A stretch of 64,000 bases of DNA, taken from assembly GCF_024679245.1 (NCBI RefSeq), contig NC_090182.1, positions 35,673,047-35,737,046 of the forward strand, given 5' to 3'. Positions 46,195 to 56,811 of this stretch are shown here, piece after piece. The notes below the pieces were generated by a model. The model was not told the DNA's origin and did no database searches. It saw only the letters and a list, made by a program, of their open reading frames with translations. Every line of letters starts with the position of its first letter. The stretch's first letter is position 1. Both the position numbers and the translations under genes were made by a program. The DNA is from Pseudorasbora parva (lineage: Eukaryota > Chordata > Actinopteri > Cypriniformes > Gobionidae).

Positions 46195-46888
46195 TGTTAC
46201 AACCCTATGTTTTTTATTTTGTGACCTCTCTGTTTTGTGAGTCTCTCTGTCTGACCAGGAAGTTCATCTGATTGGTTCCTGCAGGCTGATTGCTGTCATG
46301 TCCTGATTGGTCCACAGTCTTTTAAAAAGATTGTCATCACTTCCTGTAGGGAGATTGATTGATTGAGAGATCTTGTGTTTTGAGAGAGAGTTTGACCTGT
46401 GTATGCAGAGTTTGTTTGTGTGTTATAAAAGTTTGACTGTGCTTGGAATATTAGACACTGTGAGTATTGTTTGTTTGTTTAAAACTGACACTGTTTGTAT
46501 CAGTGGAATGTATTGGTATATCTGACCCTTTGCTTGTTTTCGACACTGATTTGGACTGCCCTTTTCAGTTTGTTTGCCTGGTTGTACAAATATTGTAAAT
46601 AATGAGTTTGGGAAAGTAGGGAGTCTGATGCCATTTTTGTTTATTGTAAACTATTTTGATCTCTGTTTTGGTTAGGGAGTTAGGTTTATATACTGTATTT
46701 TCTTTTTCTTTCTTTTTGGTTTAGGGTTTAAGAAAGAGGTTTAAAACAAGGAAGTTTTGTTTGTTATTTTGGCCCAGTCAGCTCTTGAATCTTCGGTCCC
46801 AATTCAAATCAATAAATTCATCTTTATTTCATTACACCGGTTTCAGAGTTTTCATGTTGCACCCTTTTCCCTTAGACGGGGCGTAACA
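46195..46888 (+). repeat. 3' LTR
   Basis: Same length and ends as the 5' LTR. AATAAA lies at 46811. It is followed by the target duplication atgt at 46889-46892. Confidence 0.95.
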
Positions 46889-46892
46889 ATGT

Positions 46893-47640
46893 GCTGTGAG
46901 TTTTTCTAATAATCCAACGGCCCAGTAATTATTCCTCTTATACTATGGTTAGCACACATCAAGATATCGATCCGATGATATATTTAAAGGGACTTGCCCT
47001 GTTTTTTGTACTTAAATCGCTATTGTGAGTAGGGCTATTTCTTCCGCGTCTCATCCAACGGCTCTTTTGCTAGTTCCAAAGGTCATTTTAAAGCTGGTAA
47101 CTAGACTTGAGCCGTTGATACTATCTTCTGCAGTTATTAATTAAGTTATTAGAGAGAATAACACACAGAGAGAGAGAAAGCGAGCTTGTGTGAGTTTGGC
47201 TACCTCTGTGCGTCTCTAAACAGCGCTGTTATTACCTCGCTAGTGAAAAAATGTAATTTGTAGCCTTTAAGTTGCTTTATGTTGTTGTTTTTTAGTCCTG
47301 TAATCTCCGTTATTACAGACAGTTTACTATGCGAACTTGCGAAGTGATATGGAACTGTAATCCGGTCAAGAGAGCTGCCTGGAACTACGTTCGCTGTGCA
47401 TTTCCCAGACAATAATTGCACCTCAGAACGTTCTTCAGCCAATCAGATTCAAGCATTCAACAGCCCCGTAGTATAAGTGGCATTTTAACTACTAAAAAAA
47501 ACTTGTATTATAATATTAGGCTTTAATATTTGACTTGCATAATAGTAATTTATTTATTATTGTTATAAAAAGATGGGATACAAGTATATGTCATTTAAAA
47601 AAAATGAATGAATCTTCAATTTTTTGCTTCCCCCCCGTTT
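46893..47640 (+). other. hAT intron sequence, no gene
   Basis: This continues the hAT intron after the LTR retrotransposon. A BED-finger exon would be expected between the first exon and 47649, but I cannot identify it. The segment has no long frame and ends in a pyrimidine-rich acceptor region. Confidence 0.45.
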
Positions 47641-47648
47641 TCTATCAG

Positions 47649-48708
47649 AGACTGCATCCATCAAAACTTAACAAGTTACTGAGAATGCCGCAGCAATTCT
47701 CTAAGAAGATGACACCCTCCATTCAAGAACAGACTTCCTCAAGCTCATCAAGTCCAATTCAGTATTTCATGAGGGATGTGGCACCAGTGTCCCAGGCAAA
47801 ATTCAACAATCTGGTTCTGAATTTTGTTATTCAGGGGCTTCATCCCCTCAGTATTGTTGAAAGAGCAGAATTTAAAAACTTTTTCAAGCAAGTACTGTCT
47901 TCAAGGCATGTGATGTCTAGAAAGACATTAGTCAGAATGCTAGACGATCAGTACAATTCCATGAAGGCAGATATGTGTAAAGTTCTGTCTGAGCAAGAAT
48001 TTGTTGCAACAACCACGGTTGCATGGTCTACAAATCACAAGAGCTATCTGGGAGTCACTGTCCATTGGATAGATGCAGACACACTTACCATCTCTTCAGG
48101 GGCTTTAGCTTGCCAAAGGATCAAGGGAAGGCATACTTATGACAACCTGGCAGAGATGCTTGAAAGTGTTCACTTGGAATTCAGCATTCAAAACAAAGTT
48201 GTGTTAACCACTACAGACAATGGTTCACATTTTGTGACAGCATTTAGTGTGTTCGCAGCTGAAGAAAAAGTGACTGAAGATGAAGAAAATGATGAAGAGG
48301 CAGATGTTGAGTTCACTGATGTTGCAGCATTTCTAAAAGAAACCAAAAAGGATGACTACAACTTGCCAGCCCATCACCGCTGTGCCTGCCATTCTCTCCA
48401 CTTGGTTGCAACCAGAGATGCTGAGGCAGCCGTGGAATACTCTTTGTTTAAAAAGATTTCAAGGGCAGCTTTTGCCAAATGTCAAAGCCTTTGGAATAAG
48501 CAGAGTGGAAGCACCCAAGCTTCTGACACCATTAAAGACAGAATTGGATGCATGCTGGTTGTGCCTAATATAACGAGGTGGAATTCTACATATAATGCAA
48601 TGGATTGTATGAAAACTTGCATTGAAGAGAAACCTCAAGAGCTCCATGATGTTTGTGAGAAAATTGACATTCCACGACTGAAGCCATCAGAGATTACATT
48701 CATCAAAT
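47649..48708 (+). pseudogene. hAT transposase main exon, C-terminally truncated
   Basis: The exon begins after a pyrimidine tract and acceptor (ttttctatcag) with RLHPSKLNKLLRMPQQF, the expected continuation after a BED finger. Motifs follow: WSTNHKSYLGVTVHW, VVLTTTDNGSHFVTAF (hAT catalytic TDN block; the usual final Asn is His), an acidic insert, HHRCACHSLHLV (conserved C..H motif) and PNITRWNSTYNAMD. The frame ends at LKPSEITFIK with a stop where related proteins continue, then the sequence breaks at 48745. The C-terminal catalytic Glu and dimerisation region are absent, so it is inactive. It contains about 350 of the 600 or more residues usual for the family. Confidence 0.85.
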
Positions 48709-48744
48709 AATATGTCATGGTGAGTTTGAACTGGCTAAGATGTA

Positions 48745-49840
48745 TTCACGAGTTTGTGTGCCCATATAATCTTAGTGAAAGTGGTAAACAGATTTGGCTT
48801 GCTGTCTGCTATAGAGGGGCTCGGAGAGGATATTCTACCCGAGCTCCGATTGCCCCCCAAAAACATAATGCAGAAATAGACAGCAAGCAAGAATCATGGA
48901 AATTTGAAAAGCTCATGATTACGGGAGGAGTCTGCATAATTATTCCAGAAGACCCCCCAAAATTGTTTAATAGACTGAATGGAAGATGGCACTGTAGCAG
49001 TACTGAGGTAGGTAACTGCTGTGGCAGTTTATGAAATAGGTGAGGGGTTGCAGCAGTAGGCAGGCATTGAGCGGGGCACTGCAGCAGCATCAAGCAGAGC
49101 ACTGCACCAACATTCTCGAATTGACGGGGCACTGCAAAGCGCTGCAACAACATTCTCTAATTGACAGGGCACTGCAGCAGCATCAAGCAAAGCGCTGCAG
49201 CAACATTCTCTAATTGACGGGGCACTGCAGCAGCATCAAGCAAAGCGCTGCAGCAACATTCTCAAAATGGCGGGGCACTGCAGCAGCAGTCTCAAAATGG
49301 CGGGGCACTGCAGCAGCATCGAGCAAAGCACTGTGACAGCATTCTCAAACTGGCGGGGCACTGCAGCAGCCTCCAACATTCTCGAATTGGTGGGGCACTG
49401 CAGCAGCTTCAAGCAAAGCACTGCAGCAGCATTCTCAAACTGGCTGGGAACTGCAGCAGCCTCCAGCATTCTCAAATTGGCGGGGCACTGGAGCGGTAGT
49501 CTCAAAATGGTGTGGCACTGCAGCGGCAGTCTCAAAATGGCGGGGCGATGCAGCAGCATTGAGCAAAACACTGCAGCAGCATCTCAAGATGGCAGGGCAC
49601 TGCAGCGGCAGTCTTTACATGGCGGGGTAATGCAGCGGCAGTCTCGAATTGGCGGGGCACTGCAGCGGCAGTCTCGAATTGGGGGGGCACTGCAGCGGCA
49701 GTCTCGAATTGGCGGGGCACTGCAGCGGCAGTCTCGAATTGGCGGGGCACTGCAGCGGCAGTCTCGAAATGGCATGGCACTGCTGCGGCAGTCTCAAATT
49801 GGCAGGGCACTGTAGCAGCGGTCTCAAATTAGAGAAAGAA
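48745..49840 (-). mobile_element. Ngaro-like piece, family 2, inverted copy
   Basis: Read on the minus strand this matches 32757-33892: a 30-bp minisatellite, then ttttggggggtcttctggaa, then ttttggggggcaatcggagc, and it ends exactly at cacaaactcgtgaa (48745 on the plus strand). That is the right boundary of repeat B, so the piece ends at a natural Ngaro end and abuts the hAT transposase. No A2 or B2 follows, unlike a complete element. No coding domain is present. Confidence 0.72.
49050..49840. repeat. 30-bp minisatellite, complementary to the array at 32757
   Basis: About 26 units such as ggcactgcagcggcagtctc followed by gaattggcgg. They are more regular from 49600 to 49800 than on the left. 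Each contains ctgcag. Frames up to 182 codons are repeat translations. Confidence 0.92.
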
Positions 49841-49849
49841 CAACAAAAC

Positions 49850-50262
49850 AACAAGAAAGTGGATACCTTTCACCCAGCGAGAAGTGGACAGTTTTCCACA
49901 CAGCAAGGAAGTAAATAAAACCCTCTAGAATGATATTTTTCACAAGTGGAAAGTTTCCACTACGTAAGGAAGTAGACCAATTCATTGCAGCAAGAAAATG
50001 GAAAGTTTCCATGCAGCAAGGAAAGGGCGGTCCCCCACGTACAAGACCACACCCTGCTCTCTTCGAGAACCGAGTGATCCACTAATCAACAAGGGCCGCC
50101 CATCGCCAACACAAGCCGCTCAAGAGCCCTCCCGGTCAAATAACCAGACCCTGCTCTCATGCCAGTCGCCAAGCTTGGCACTTCTGGGGGGTATTTAGCA
50201 GGTGGCTGTCCTATGCTTACTAGCTTTTGGGGGGGTACTCTGGGTTCGGGCCAAAGTCCAAA
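49850..50262 (+). mobile_element. Ngaro fragment, family 1, truncated in B1
   Basis: It contains three diverged copies of the family-1 minisatellite core (gtggacagttttccac, gtggaaagtttccac, atggaaagtttccat). A stretch similar to 21900-22065 follows: ccctcccggtcaaataacca, ccagtcgccaagcttggcac, ggtggctgtcctatgc and ggggtactctgggttcgggc. Similarity stops at 50262, about 28 bases into B1. Confidence 0.72.
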
Positions 50263-50300
50263 AGTTTCATTTTGGGGTGAACTAACCCTTTAATATGATC
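50263..50300 (-). repeat. GTTCACCC-family end, reversed
   Basis: Reads attaaagggttagttcaccc on the minus strand. This is a short end fragment, located exactly where the Ngaro fragment stops. Confidence 0.55.
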
Positions 50301-52097
50301 CGCTGAGTGTTTTCTTCTTTACTTATACTCTTGAAAGGTTAAACATAACAAAAAGTAATAGTCTCACATAATTTCACGAAAGAGAAAATGGGTTGGAGAA
50401 AAGGAAAAAAGAGATATTGGTTTCAGTGCAGACATCTGTAACAAACAAAGGGAAGTAGGGGTATTCAAATTTTTTGATGCCAATATGCCAATGGAATATA
50501 GAGAAGCTGATTGGATGAAATATTTAGCTTTTTTGTAGTAATCCAGTCCCCATAGTTTCTAGTTTTATCATTGAAGTCAAGCTTTATTGTTTGAGCACTG
50601 TGTTGATTTGCTGAAGTTGAAATTATGAGATAAAATATAGATACGACAGAGCAAAAGTGTGGAGCAATGAGCAAGAGCGTCCAAACAGTAGCTAAGCAGG
50701 AAGAAAATAATATTTATCAGTTATTATTATTAATCAGTTCACAGCATAATAAAAATACTGACAGCACAGGCAGTTAATTGCATTACGGGGGTTAGTTGAT
50801 GAGTTTTGCAATGCAGCATGATACAATGGCACAACTTCTTGAATTGCGCTTCTTATTTTCTTTTATTAGTCTTTGTATTAGTCTTTAGCATCTGACAACA
50901 GATTGAGACAGTGTACCTATGTAGTGTAAGTATGTAGATCTCTTCTGACACTTTGCTGATGCATAAGTCACCATTTGCATTCTAGTTGAAACAACTGAAA
51001 TATTAAAGCGATTGTATTTATGTTTTTTTTTTTTTTTTACAGACAGACTGAGACACTAACTGCGTTAAACTTCTCTAATGCCCTTGCAAAATTGCTTTCT
51101 TTTTTATTCCAAATGAGATGGTTTCAATTCAAAACATAGTTGTTCAAAGGTGCCCTCTAAGATATCCTTTGACACTTTTGCTCAATCATTGTAAGAGGAG
51201 AAAGTGACAGAAGAATAGAGAGAAGGGAGGGTTCTGAAAGAGGTATGGTGTCTTTTATTCTCCCATTACTATGGAAATGAATGGCAAAGCCTGTAGTGAA
51301 GTCTCCTCATGACTGCGTGTGGAGGTCTGTGTACTTTAAGAAAAAGGGACAACGGAGGAAAAGGACCAGAGGAAAAAAAAACTCTTTGTCCACTGCTGTT
51401 TTCTCCTTTATTGAGCAGAATCATACTGTCAATCATCTTCACATCTTCTTCTGCTCAGCTTGAGTTCATGCACCCATCCTTCAGCTTTATACCAAAAGTT
51501 TTTCCACAGGGCTTCCACTGTTTGATTTAAAAACTTTGCCATCAGGAAAGTTATTAAAGGGTATACACAGTGGTTGCGAGCTTGCTTCAGACATGGCTTT
51601 GTAAGCTCACCCACAGAGAGAGAAAGAGAGAGAGTTTGTTGAAGTCACATAGTGGAAAAGGACAGTGTCAACAAATGTTCCTCTGGCCTGATTCACTCTG
51701 ACTCCTCCATTTAATTCTAAATAACTTCATGGCATCTGCTTCCTGCTATGTGACCACCATGGATAAAAGTCCAGCAGGGCTAACATGATACACTTCTAAC
51801 TTCACTTACAGGTTGCTGGCCTGGCATAACCCCACTGTCTAAACTGGGTGATAGTCCACTTCCTGCTTGGAGGACTGGCCCGTTCACACCAAGGACATAA
51901 AGAAAAATCCACCACTGTCTGACAAGTCAAACCCCCTTTTCAAGGATACTTTAAAGAAAATTGAAATGTGGAAAACAATCTGTAATTTTTCTCCTTCAGT
52001 TTTGACTATTTAGTTTTGTATCAAACACAATGTGATTTTCGCTTATGAAAAACTGACAGTAATCTTTTTGTAGTAAATGCAACTTTTTTCTCTCTCT
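50301..52097. other. No recognisable feature
   Basis: AT-rich sequence with a T-run (51027) and GA-rich patches (51200-51230, 51620-51635). Frames up to 75 codons have no motif. It may be host intergenic DNA. Confidence 0.5.
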
Positions 52098-53485
52098 TAG
52101 GGTGCTTTCACACCTGCCTCATTTAGTTTGGTTGAATCATACTAGAGTTCGTTTCCCTCTTTGGTGCGGTTCGTTTGATCAGATGTGAAAGCAGCAATCG
52201 CACTCAGGTGCGCAACAAAAGCGGACCAAACAAGCGTACCGAGACCTCCTTGAAGAGGTGGTCTCGCTTTCAAACGAACTCTGGAGATGTTTGTTTGTGG
52301 TGAGAACGTGATCCGACCTTGAACAGAACCAACTGCAAAAGTACTGATCATCAGCTGCACTGACATTATGTGTATGACATTACCTGATAGATCGTTGGCA
52401 ATATTTTCGGAAGATGAGCATTTCAGAGTTAAAAAGAATTAATGCACACCTCCACTTGAAGTGACGAGCGATGCACGCTCGCCGTTTGCAATGCATTAGA
52501 ATGTTGTTTTCAAGCCGCATCCGTACTTCATTATAGAAATGTATTGTTTGCATGCTGTGGTAAATACACACAATGTAGTAGATTATGGCCAGGGACAAAA
52601 CCAGCCTGTGCAGTCGTCTCTCCATTGTGTTGTGTAGTTTGCTGGCTTTTCCTCTTCTGTTGGAATTTTCCCACACGTAAATTCTGACCAATCGAAAAGC
52701 AGTTTAAGAAATACGCCATGGCCAATGAATGATATCCCAGCTAACAGGGAACATTCTCAGAACGTTAGCTAACGTTCTCTGAAAGTTCTCTCAAAGTTAT
52801 CAAAAAAAGTTCTTGCAGTAACGTTATTAGAACATTGTTCCAACGTTATTTGCTATTGAGTAGCGCTCTATAAACATTTGCTATAAAAAGTTATTCTTAC
52901 ATTGTTAGTGGAAAGTTTTAAAAATGTTACTACACAAAAAAAAGTATAAGTCATTACAAATTAGTCATACAGCTTTTTTCTCAAACTTCAGATACATAAT
53001 TTGTATATCCAGAGACAACTTAATGGCACTTAAATGCTTTTTTTGTGTATTTATTTATTTTTTTACAATCAGAAGAAAAATCTAGTAAACTAATTATGTA
53101 GTGTATATAAATGTAATATAAATATAAAAGACAATTATAAAAGTGGTTTTAGCTTTTTTAAAGAAAGAATAAGATGTCAATAAACAAAAGCAAGTACTTT
53201 AAAGGAGAAAACAGGAATATTTTATTTGATCATACTCCACACCCTTATAAGAACGTTATTTAACGTTCTTAGAACCAAATGAGAACGTTAATACAACGTT
53301 CCACAAACTGGACATTTCAATGTTCCTAGAACATTCAAAAATGTTTTTATAACTTAATGGGAACGTTAGGGATACGTTTTTATAACCTAAAATTGTTAGC
53401 TGGGGTGGATGTTGTCACGTGCCTGTGCTTTGGTTCGTTTCAACTGGTTCGGACCAAAGCAATCAGTTTGGTGTGAAAAGGAACC
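52098..53485. mobile_element. Short inverted-repeat DNA transposon (GGGTGCTTTCACACC type)
   Basis: The left end tagggtgctttcacacctgc is matched by ggtgtgaaaaggaacc at the right end. Subterminal motifs ggttcgtttgatc and ctttggttcgtttcaac also recur. No clear TSD was found, so the outer limits may be off by some bases. The insertion at 52736-53404 lies inside it. Confidence 0.6.
52736..53404. mobile_element. Nested CCCAGCTAACA-type short transposon
   Basis: The ends are cccagctaaca and tgttagctggg, perfect 11-bp complements. Both subterminal parts are rich in gaacgtt/aacgttc motifs (gaacgttagc, aacgttctta). The central part is AT-rich, without coding. TSD not determined. Confidence 0.75.
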
Positions 53486-53596
53486 AAAAAAGCTGAAAAA
53501 TGCAATGGGCTCAGGAAACCCGCTGTAACTTTACCTGCTGGTTTCGCTGTTGGACAGTGTTACTTTATTACAATGAGTGATTTTTATACTTTTTAA

Positions 53597-54484
53597 TAGG
53601 GGTGACCCCGAAAAGTCGAAGATTCGATGCCTGATTCGACCACCGATCTCACGATCTTCGCGGGTGTTATGAAACAAGGATCATACCATTTTGGCAATAT
53701 GGGGGTGCTCAATATTTTAAAGACGTGTCGCGGCGCTGAGCTGAGATGAGCATCGGTGTGCGACCCCTTTAAGGGCGCTGAGCTTCGCACTGCTCCTTTA
53801 AAATTAGAACACGTTCAGTGAGTGTACTCACACCGGCGGCAGCATTCAGCGCCTGTCCGCGGCCACTCTGGAAGTTGTTTAAAATCCTGCTGCACCACAG
53901 AGCGCTTTCGTGCGGCTCATCTGTCAGTCAATTCAAAATTGAGCTTGCATGTATATAATGTGCGCGTCAGGTGGCGGTGTGAGTGAGATCCTGAGGTGCG
54001 CGGGGCTGAGCTTCGCGTACGTCTTCACCCGCTTTAGGCACAATCGGCTTCAGAAAGTGCATATAAACGCACTCAAAGTGTTCTTTTCCTCTCTAGGCAG
54101 GTATTTTTTTTAGGTTTATTTATCAAAATGTTCTTTTATATATTTGTGTGATGTTCTGTATTTCGATCGCGCCTTTAACATGTTATGAGAAAACGGTTTA
54201 TGAATGTTTATCCACCACATTACCTTTTAGGCTATTTAAACCTAAATAAGAAAGCCATTGTCAGTTCGTCTGTCAGTTGGCAGGCAGTTTTGGTCGCTTT
54301 ATTAAAAGTTGTTGCTGTGTGCAGTGTGTAAAGGAAAATAAAAAATAGTTTTACCCTTCTGTTGACAGTGTTGTGCCCCTCCCAACCCATTCACACACAC
54401 TTAGATGATTCGACTATCAGTCGATCATAGAGAGATTCAACATTCTAATTCGATTGTCTAAATCCTTAGTCGAGGACAGCCCTA
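53597..54484. mobile_element. hAT-type short element with 8-bp TSD
   Basis: The left end taggggtgaccccgaaaag is matched by ttagtcgaggacagcccta at the right. The 8-bp sequence ctttttaa occurs on both sides (53589-53596 and 54485-54492). At 888 bp it has no open frame with a transposase motif. Internal sequence includes a CpG-richer part at 53700-54060. Confidence 0.8.
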
Positions 54485-54492
54485 CTTTTTAA

Positions 54493-55057
54493 TGCAATTT
54501 GTTATATATTTATTTGCATTGATTTATTTTTGTAATATTATATATTGTCTTTAAGTTTTTTTGAGGAGACACTGCCTCTTACCTCCTTCTTGAAAGCCTT
54601 CATTTCAAATAATAGCTTTGATCAATGATTAAAAAGGTTTAAAATCGGGATTGTTTGGCTTGTTTTTTTCTTGCTGTTGAGCTACAGGCGTTCACTGAAT
54701 GTAAGACGCAACACGTCATGGCAACAGAATTTGAAGACTGTAAGATACAGATAAACGTGAATATTCCGAATTACGAGTACTTTGTTACTGTAATATTGTG
54801 TTATATGATTGTTGAGTACACAATATTAGTACACAATATTATTGATGATTGTTGAGACAGATTTGGTTGCCCACAAAGCCCTCCTCTGCACTCTCCTGGT
54901 GTGCATATGTATGTGTCCTGTCACAAAATGCAGCAAAAACTCTTACACAATGTTAATAGTTAGATTAAGGTGTGTACATGTCTGTAACTCTACTCCACAT
55001 GACCTAATTCAATTTGCGTTTACTTCGATTATGACGTTAACCAGATTAAGGTGATTA
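54493..55057. other. No recognisable feature
   Basis: AT-rich spacer. Short frames at 54655-54855 and 54842-55054 lack motifs. The stretch 54960-55057 contains acatgt and gattaag motifs that may belong to the neighbouring fold-back repeat. Confidence 0.4.
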
Positions 55058-55148
55058 GAAATCACTGTTTACATGGAAGCTTCTTAATCAGAGTATTGTC
55101 TTAATCAGATTAATATCAGAGTATTGCTGTCCATGTAAACGTAGTCAG
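55058..55148. repeat. Fold-back repeat (TTTACATGG ... CCATGTAAA)
   Basis: The ends cactgtttacatggaag and tgtccatgtaaacgtagtc are inverted copies around a core with repeated taatcaga motifs. It is a short fold-back element placed where the neighbouring LINE relic is cut. Confidence 0.6.
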
Positions 55149-55149
55149 T

Positions 55150-56033
55150 GACTGTTCTGGTTTTGATCTGGGCATGAAGATCCAGAATACTTCGGAGGGT
55201 GTTATTATAATAGTCCACTGAGTCCATAGGTGGTAGATGGATTACAGAAAGGAGATCCTGGATATCGGATGCTATAGTCTCTAGGTTAATGTTTTTCAGA
55301 TTTCTGAAGCAGATTTGGCGTTTGGGCTTGATGAGGCTGGACATTGAATATATCTTCATGAAGATGGCCTTATGATCAGAAACTCCCAGATCATACACCA
55401 GAAGATTACTGAGATAAACAGAGTTTGTAATGACTAGATCAAGAGTGTGGCCCCTGGTATGAGTGGGGGCATCGACAAGTTGTGTCAGATTAAAACAGTT
55501 GAGTAATTGGAGGAATTGTGAAATGAAGAGTTGACATGAATATTCATATCTCAAAGTACAATGATATTAGCAGACATTGTACAGAAAGTTGTAAGAAGAT
55601 TGGACATCTCTGGGATGAATGATGAGTTTGGTTTGAGTGGCCGGTATATAAGAAGCATCATAGTGGAAAAAGGGTGCTTATATTTAAATGCTAGCCATTC
55701 AAATAAAGACGGCTCAGGCAGCGTTATAGGGGACAAGATCAAATCACTTCGGTGGATGACAGCCAGACCACCACCATGCCCTGTACTGCAGGATTTCTGT
55801 AAGTAGCAGTAACCAGGGGGACAGGTCTCATTTAAAACAGAATAAACATCTGGTGCCAGGTTTCTGTAAATGCACATCATATCTAAACACTTTTCTAGAA
55901 TATGATCATGTATGAGGCATGATGTTTGTGATAGATTGTGCAATAAGAAGTTCAATCTTGATATATGCAGCAGTGTGTCTCTATATTGGCCGTAGTAAAC
56001 TGTGATAAACTCCATGTTTTCTATGGCTTCCAT
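55150..56033 (-). pseudogene. LINE AP-like endonuclease relic
   Basis: Two minus-strand frames, 56033-55551 and 55554-55105, show endonuclease motifs of an L2/CR1-like LINE: STGHGGGLAVIHRSD, TMMLLIYRP, DMNIHV (just after a stop near 55548), APTHTRGHTLDLVITNS and LGVSDHKAIFMK. The usual LTETW motif with the catalytic Glu reads MCIYRNLAPDV, so the active site is lost. No RT follows: the sequence is cut at about 55149 by a fold-back repeat. It differs clearly from the LINE at 5675-9610, so it is a second family or lineage. Bases 56034-56480 hold nothing else recognisable. Confidence 0.8.
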
Positions 56034-56489
56034 CCAAGTCAGTGTTTAGCGTTGTCATGGAAACTCCAGCGCTACCAGTCCTAGGAGTGACGGCGCCCCG
56101 ATGACGTGTTCGAGATGCAACAGTGTGCACGCCAAAACAGCTGGATGAGATGTTATGATCAGACCGGGAGAAAACAAACCTTCGACAGCAACTTCTGTGA
56201 ATATATAATGGGGTCGGCGAAGGAGTCCAAGTTGTTTAATGACTGATGTACATGATGGAGTGGTATAGTTGTTGAATTTCTTAAATTCAGTGGCTGAATA
56301 GTTCAGCATTATGCCAGTCATGGAAAATGGTCTGTTAGTTGTAAGCCATCCCAGGTGGAAAAGGCACAGTATTTAATGTATTAAAAATATACTTGAAATG
56401 CAGGTAGTATGCTTATAATAAATTTGTATTTTCAACATGCTTATTTGAAGTGCATTAAAAATATACTGAATTGCATTTTAATATATTTT

Positions 56490-56811
56490 AAAAAAGTATA
56501 TTAAAAGTACATTGGTAATAAATATATGCTTAAATATACTTTTAAGAAATATGCTAAACACAAGCATACTTTTAATATATTTATAAAAAGTATATTAAAA
56601 GTACATTGGTAATAAATATATGCTTAAATATACTTTTATGAAATATGCTAAACACAAGCACACTTTTATTATGTTTCTAAAATGTATACTAGAAGTACAT
56701 TGGTAATTAATATATGCTTAAATATACTTTTAAGAAATATGCTAAACACAAGCATACTTTTAATTTCTAAAAAGTATACTAGAAATACATTGGTAATAAA
56801 TATATACTTAA
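56490..56811. repeat. ~93-bp tandem repeat, four copies
   Basis: The phrase tacattggtaat recurs at about 56508, 56602, 56695 and 56786, each followed by atatgcttaaatatactttt and gctaaacacaagca. Units are 91-94 bp. The fourth unit is interrupted at 56812 and resumes after 57669 with agaaatatgctaaacacaag. Confidence 0.88.

Larger units (their letters stand above)
40625..46888 (+). mobile_element. Gmr1-like Ty3/Gypsy LTR retrotransposon
   Basis: Two 694-bp LTRs (40625-41318 and 46195-46888) start TGTTAC and end GTAACA. The 4-bp duplication atgt flanks the element (40621-40624 and 46889-46892). Between the LTRs come a primer-binding site, gag with a CCHC finger, protease, integrase, then RT-RNase H. 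Integrase precedes RT, the reverse of normal Ty3/Gypsy order and as described for the Gmr1 group of deuterostome Gypsy elements. By eye the LTRs differ at about six positions (about 1%), so the insertion is recent. Five frame breaks interrupt the coding region, and the last ORF is open. Confidence 0.92.
40036..48744 (+). mobile_element. hAT DNA transposon split by an LTR retrotransposon
   Basis: The left end cagtgttggggagtagctaa (40036) is a hAT-type terminus. A first transposase exon lies at 40183-40279 and the main exon at 47649-48708. A complete LTR retrotransposon (40625-46888) with its own 4-bp TSD sits in the intron between them. The 3' part of the transposase and the right hAT terminus are missing because a Ngaro-like piece begins at 48745. 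hAT-derived sequence is therefore 40036-40624 plus 46889-48744. Confidence 0.75.

Noticed and set aside
47535..47648. Coding start of the hAT transposase at 47535
   Set aside because: The segment before 47649 is a pyrimidine-rich intron end with an acceptor; the upstream ATG frame has no family similarity.
49236..49918. Frames of 89-182 codons on both strands
   Set aside because: The same 30-bp minisatellite in inverted orientation.
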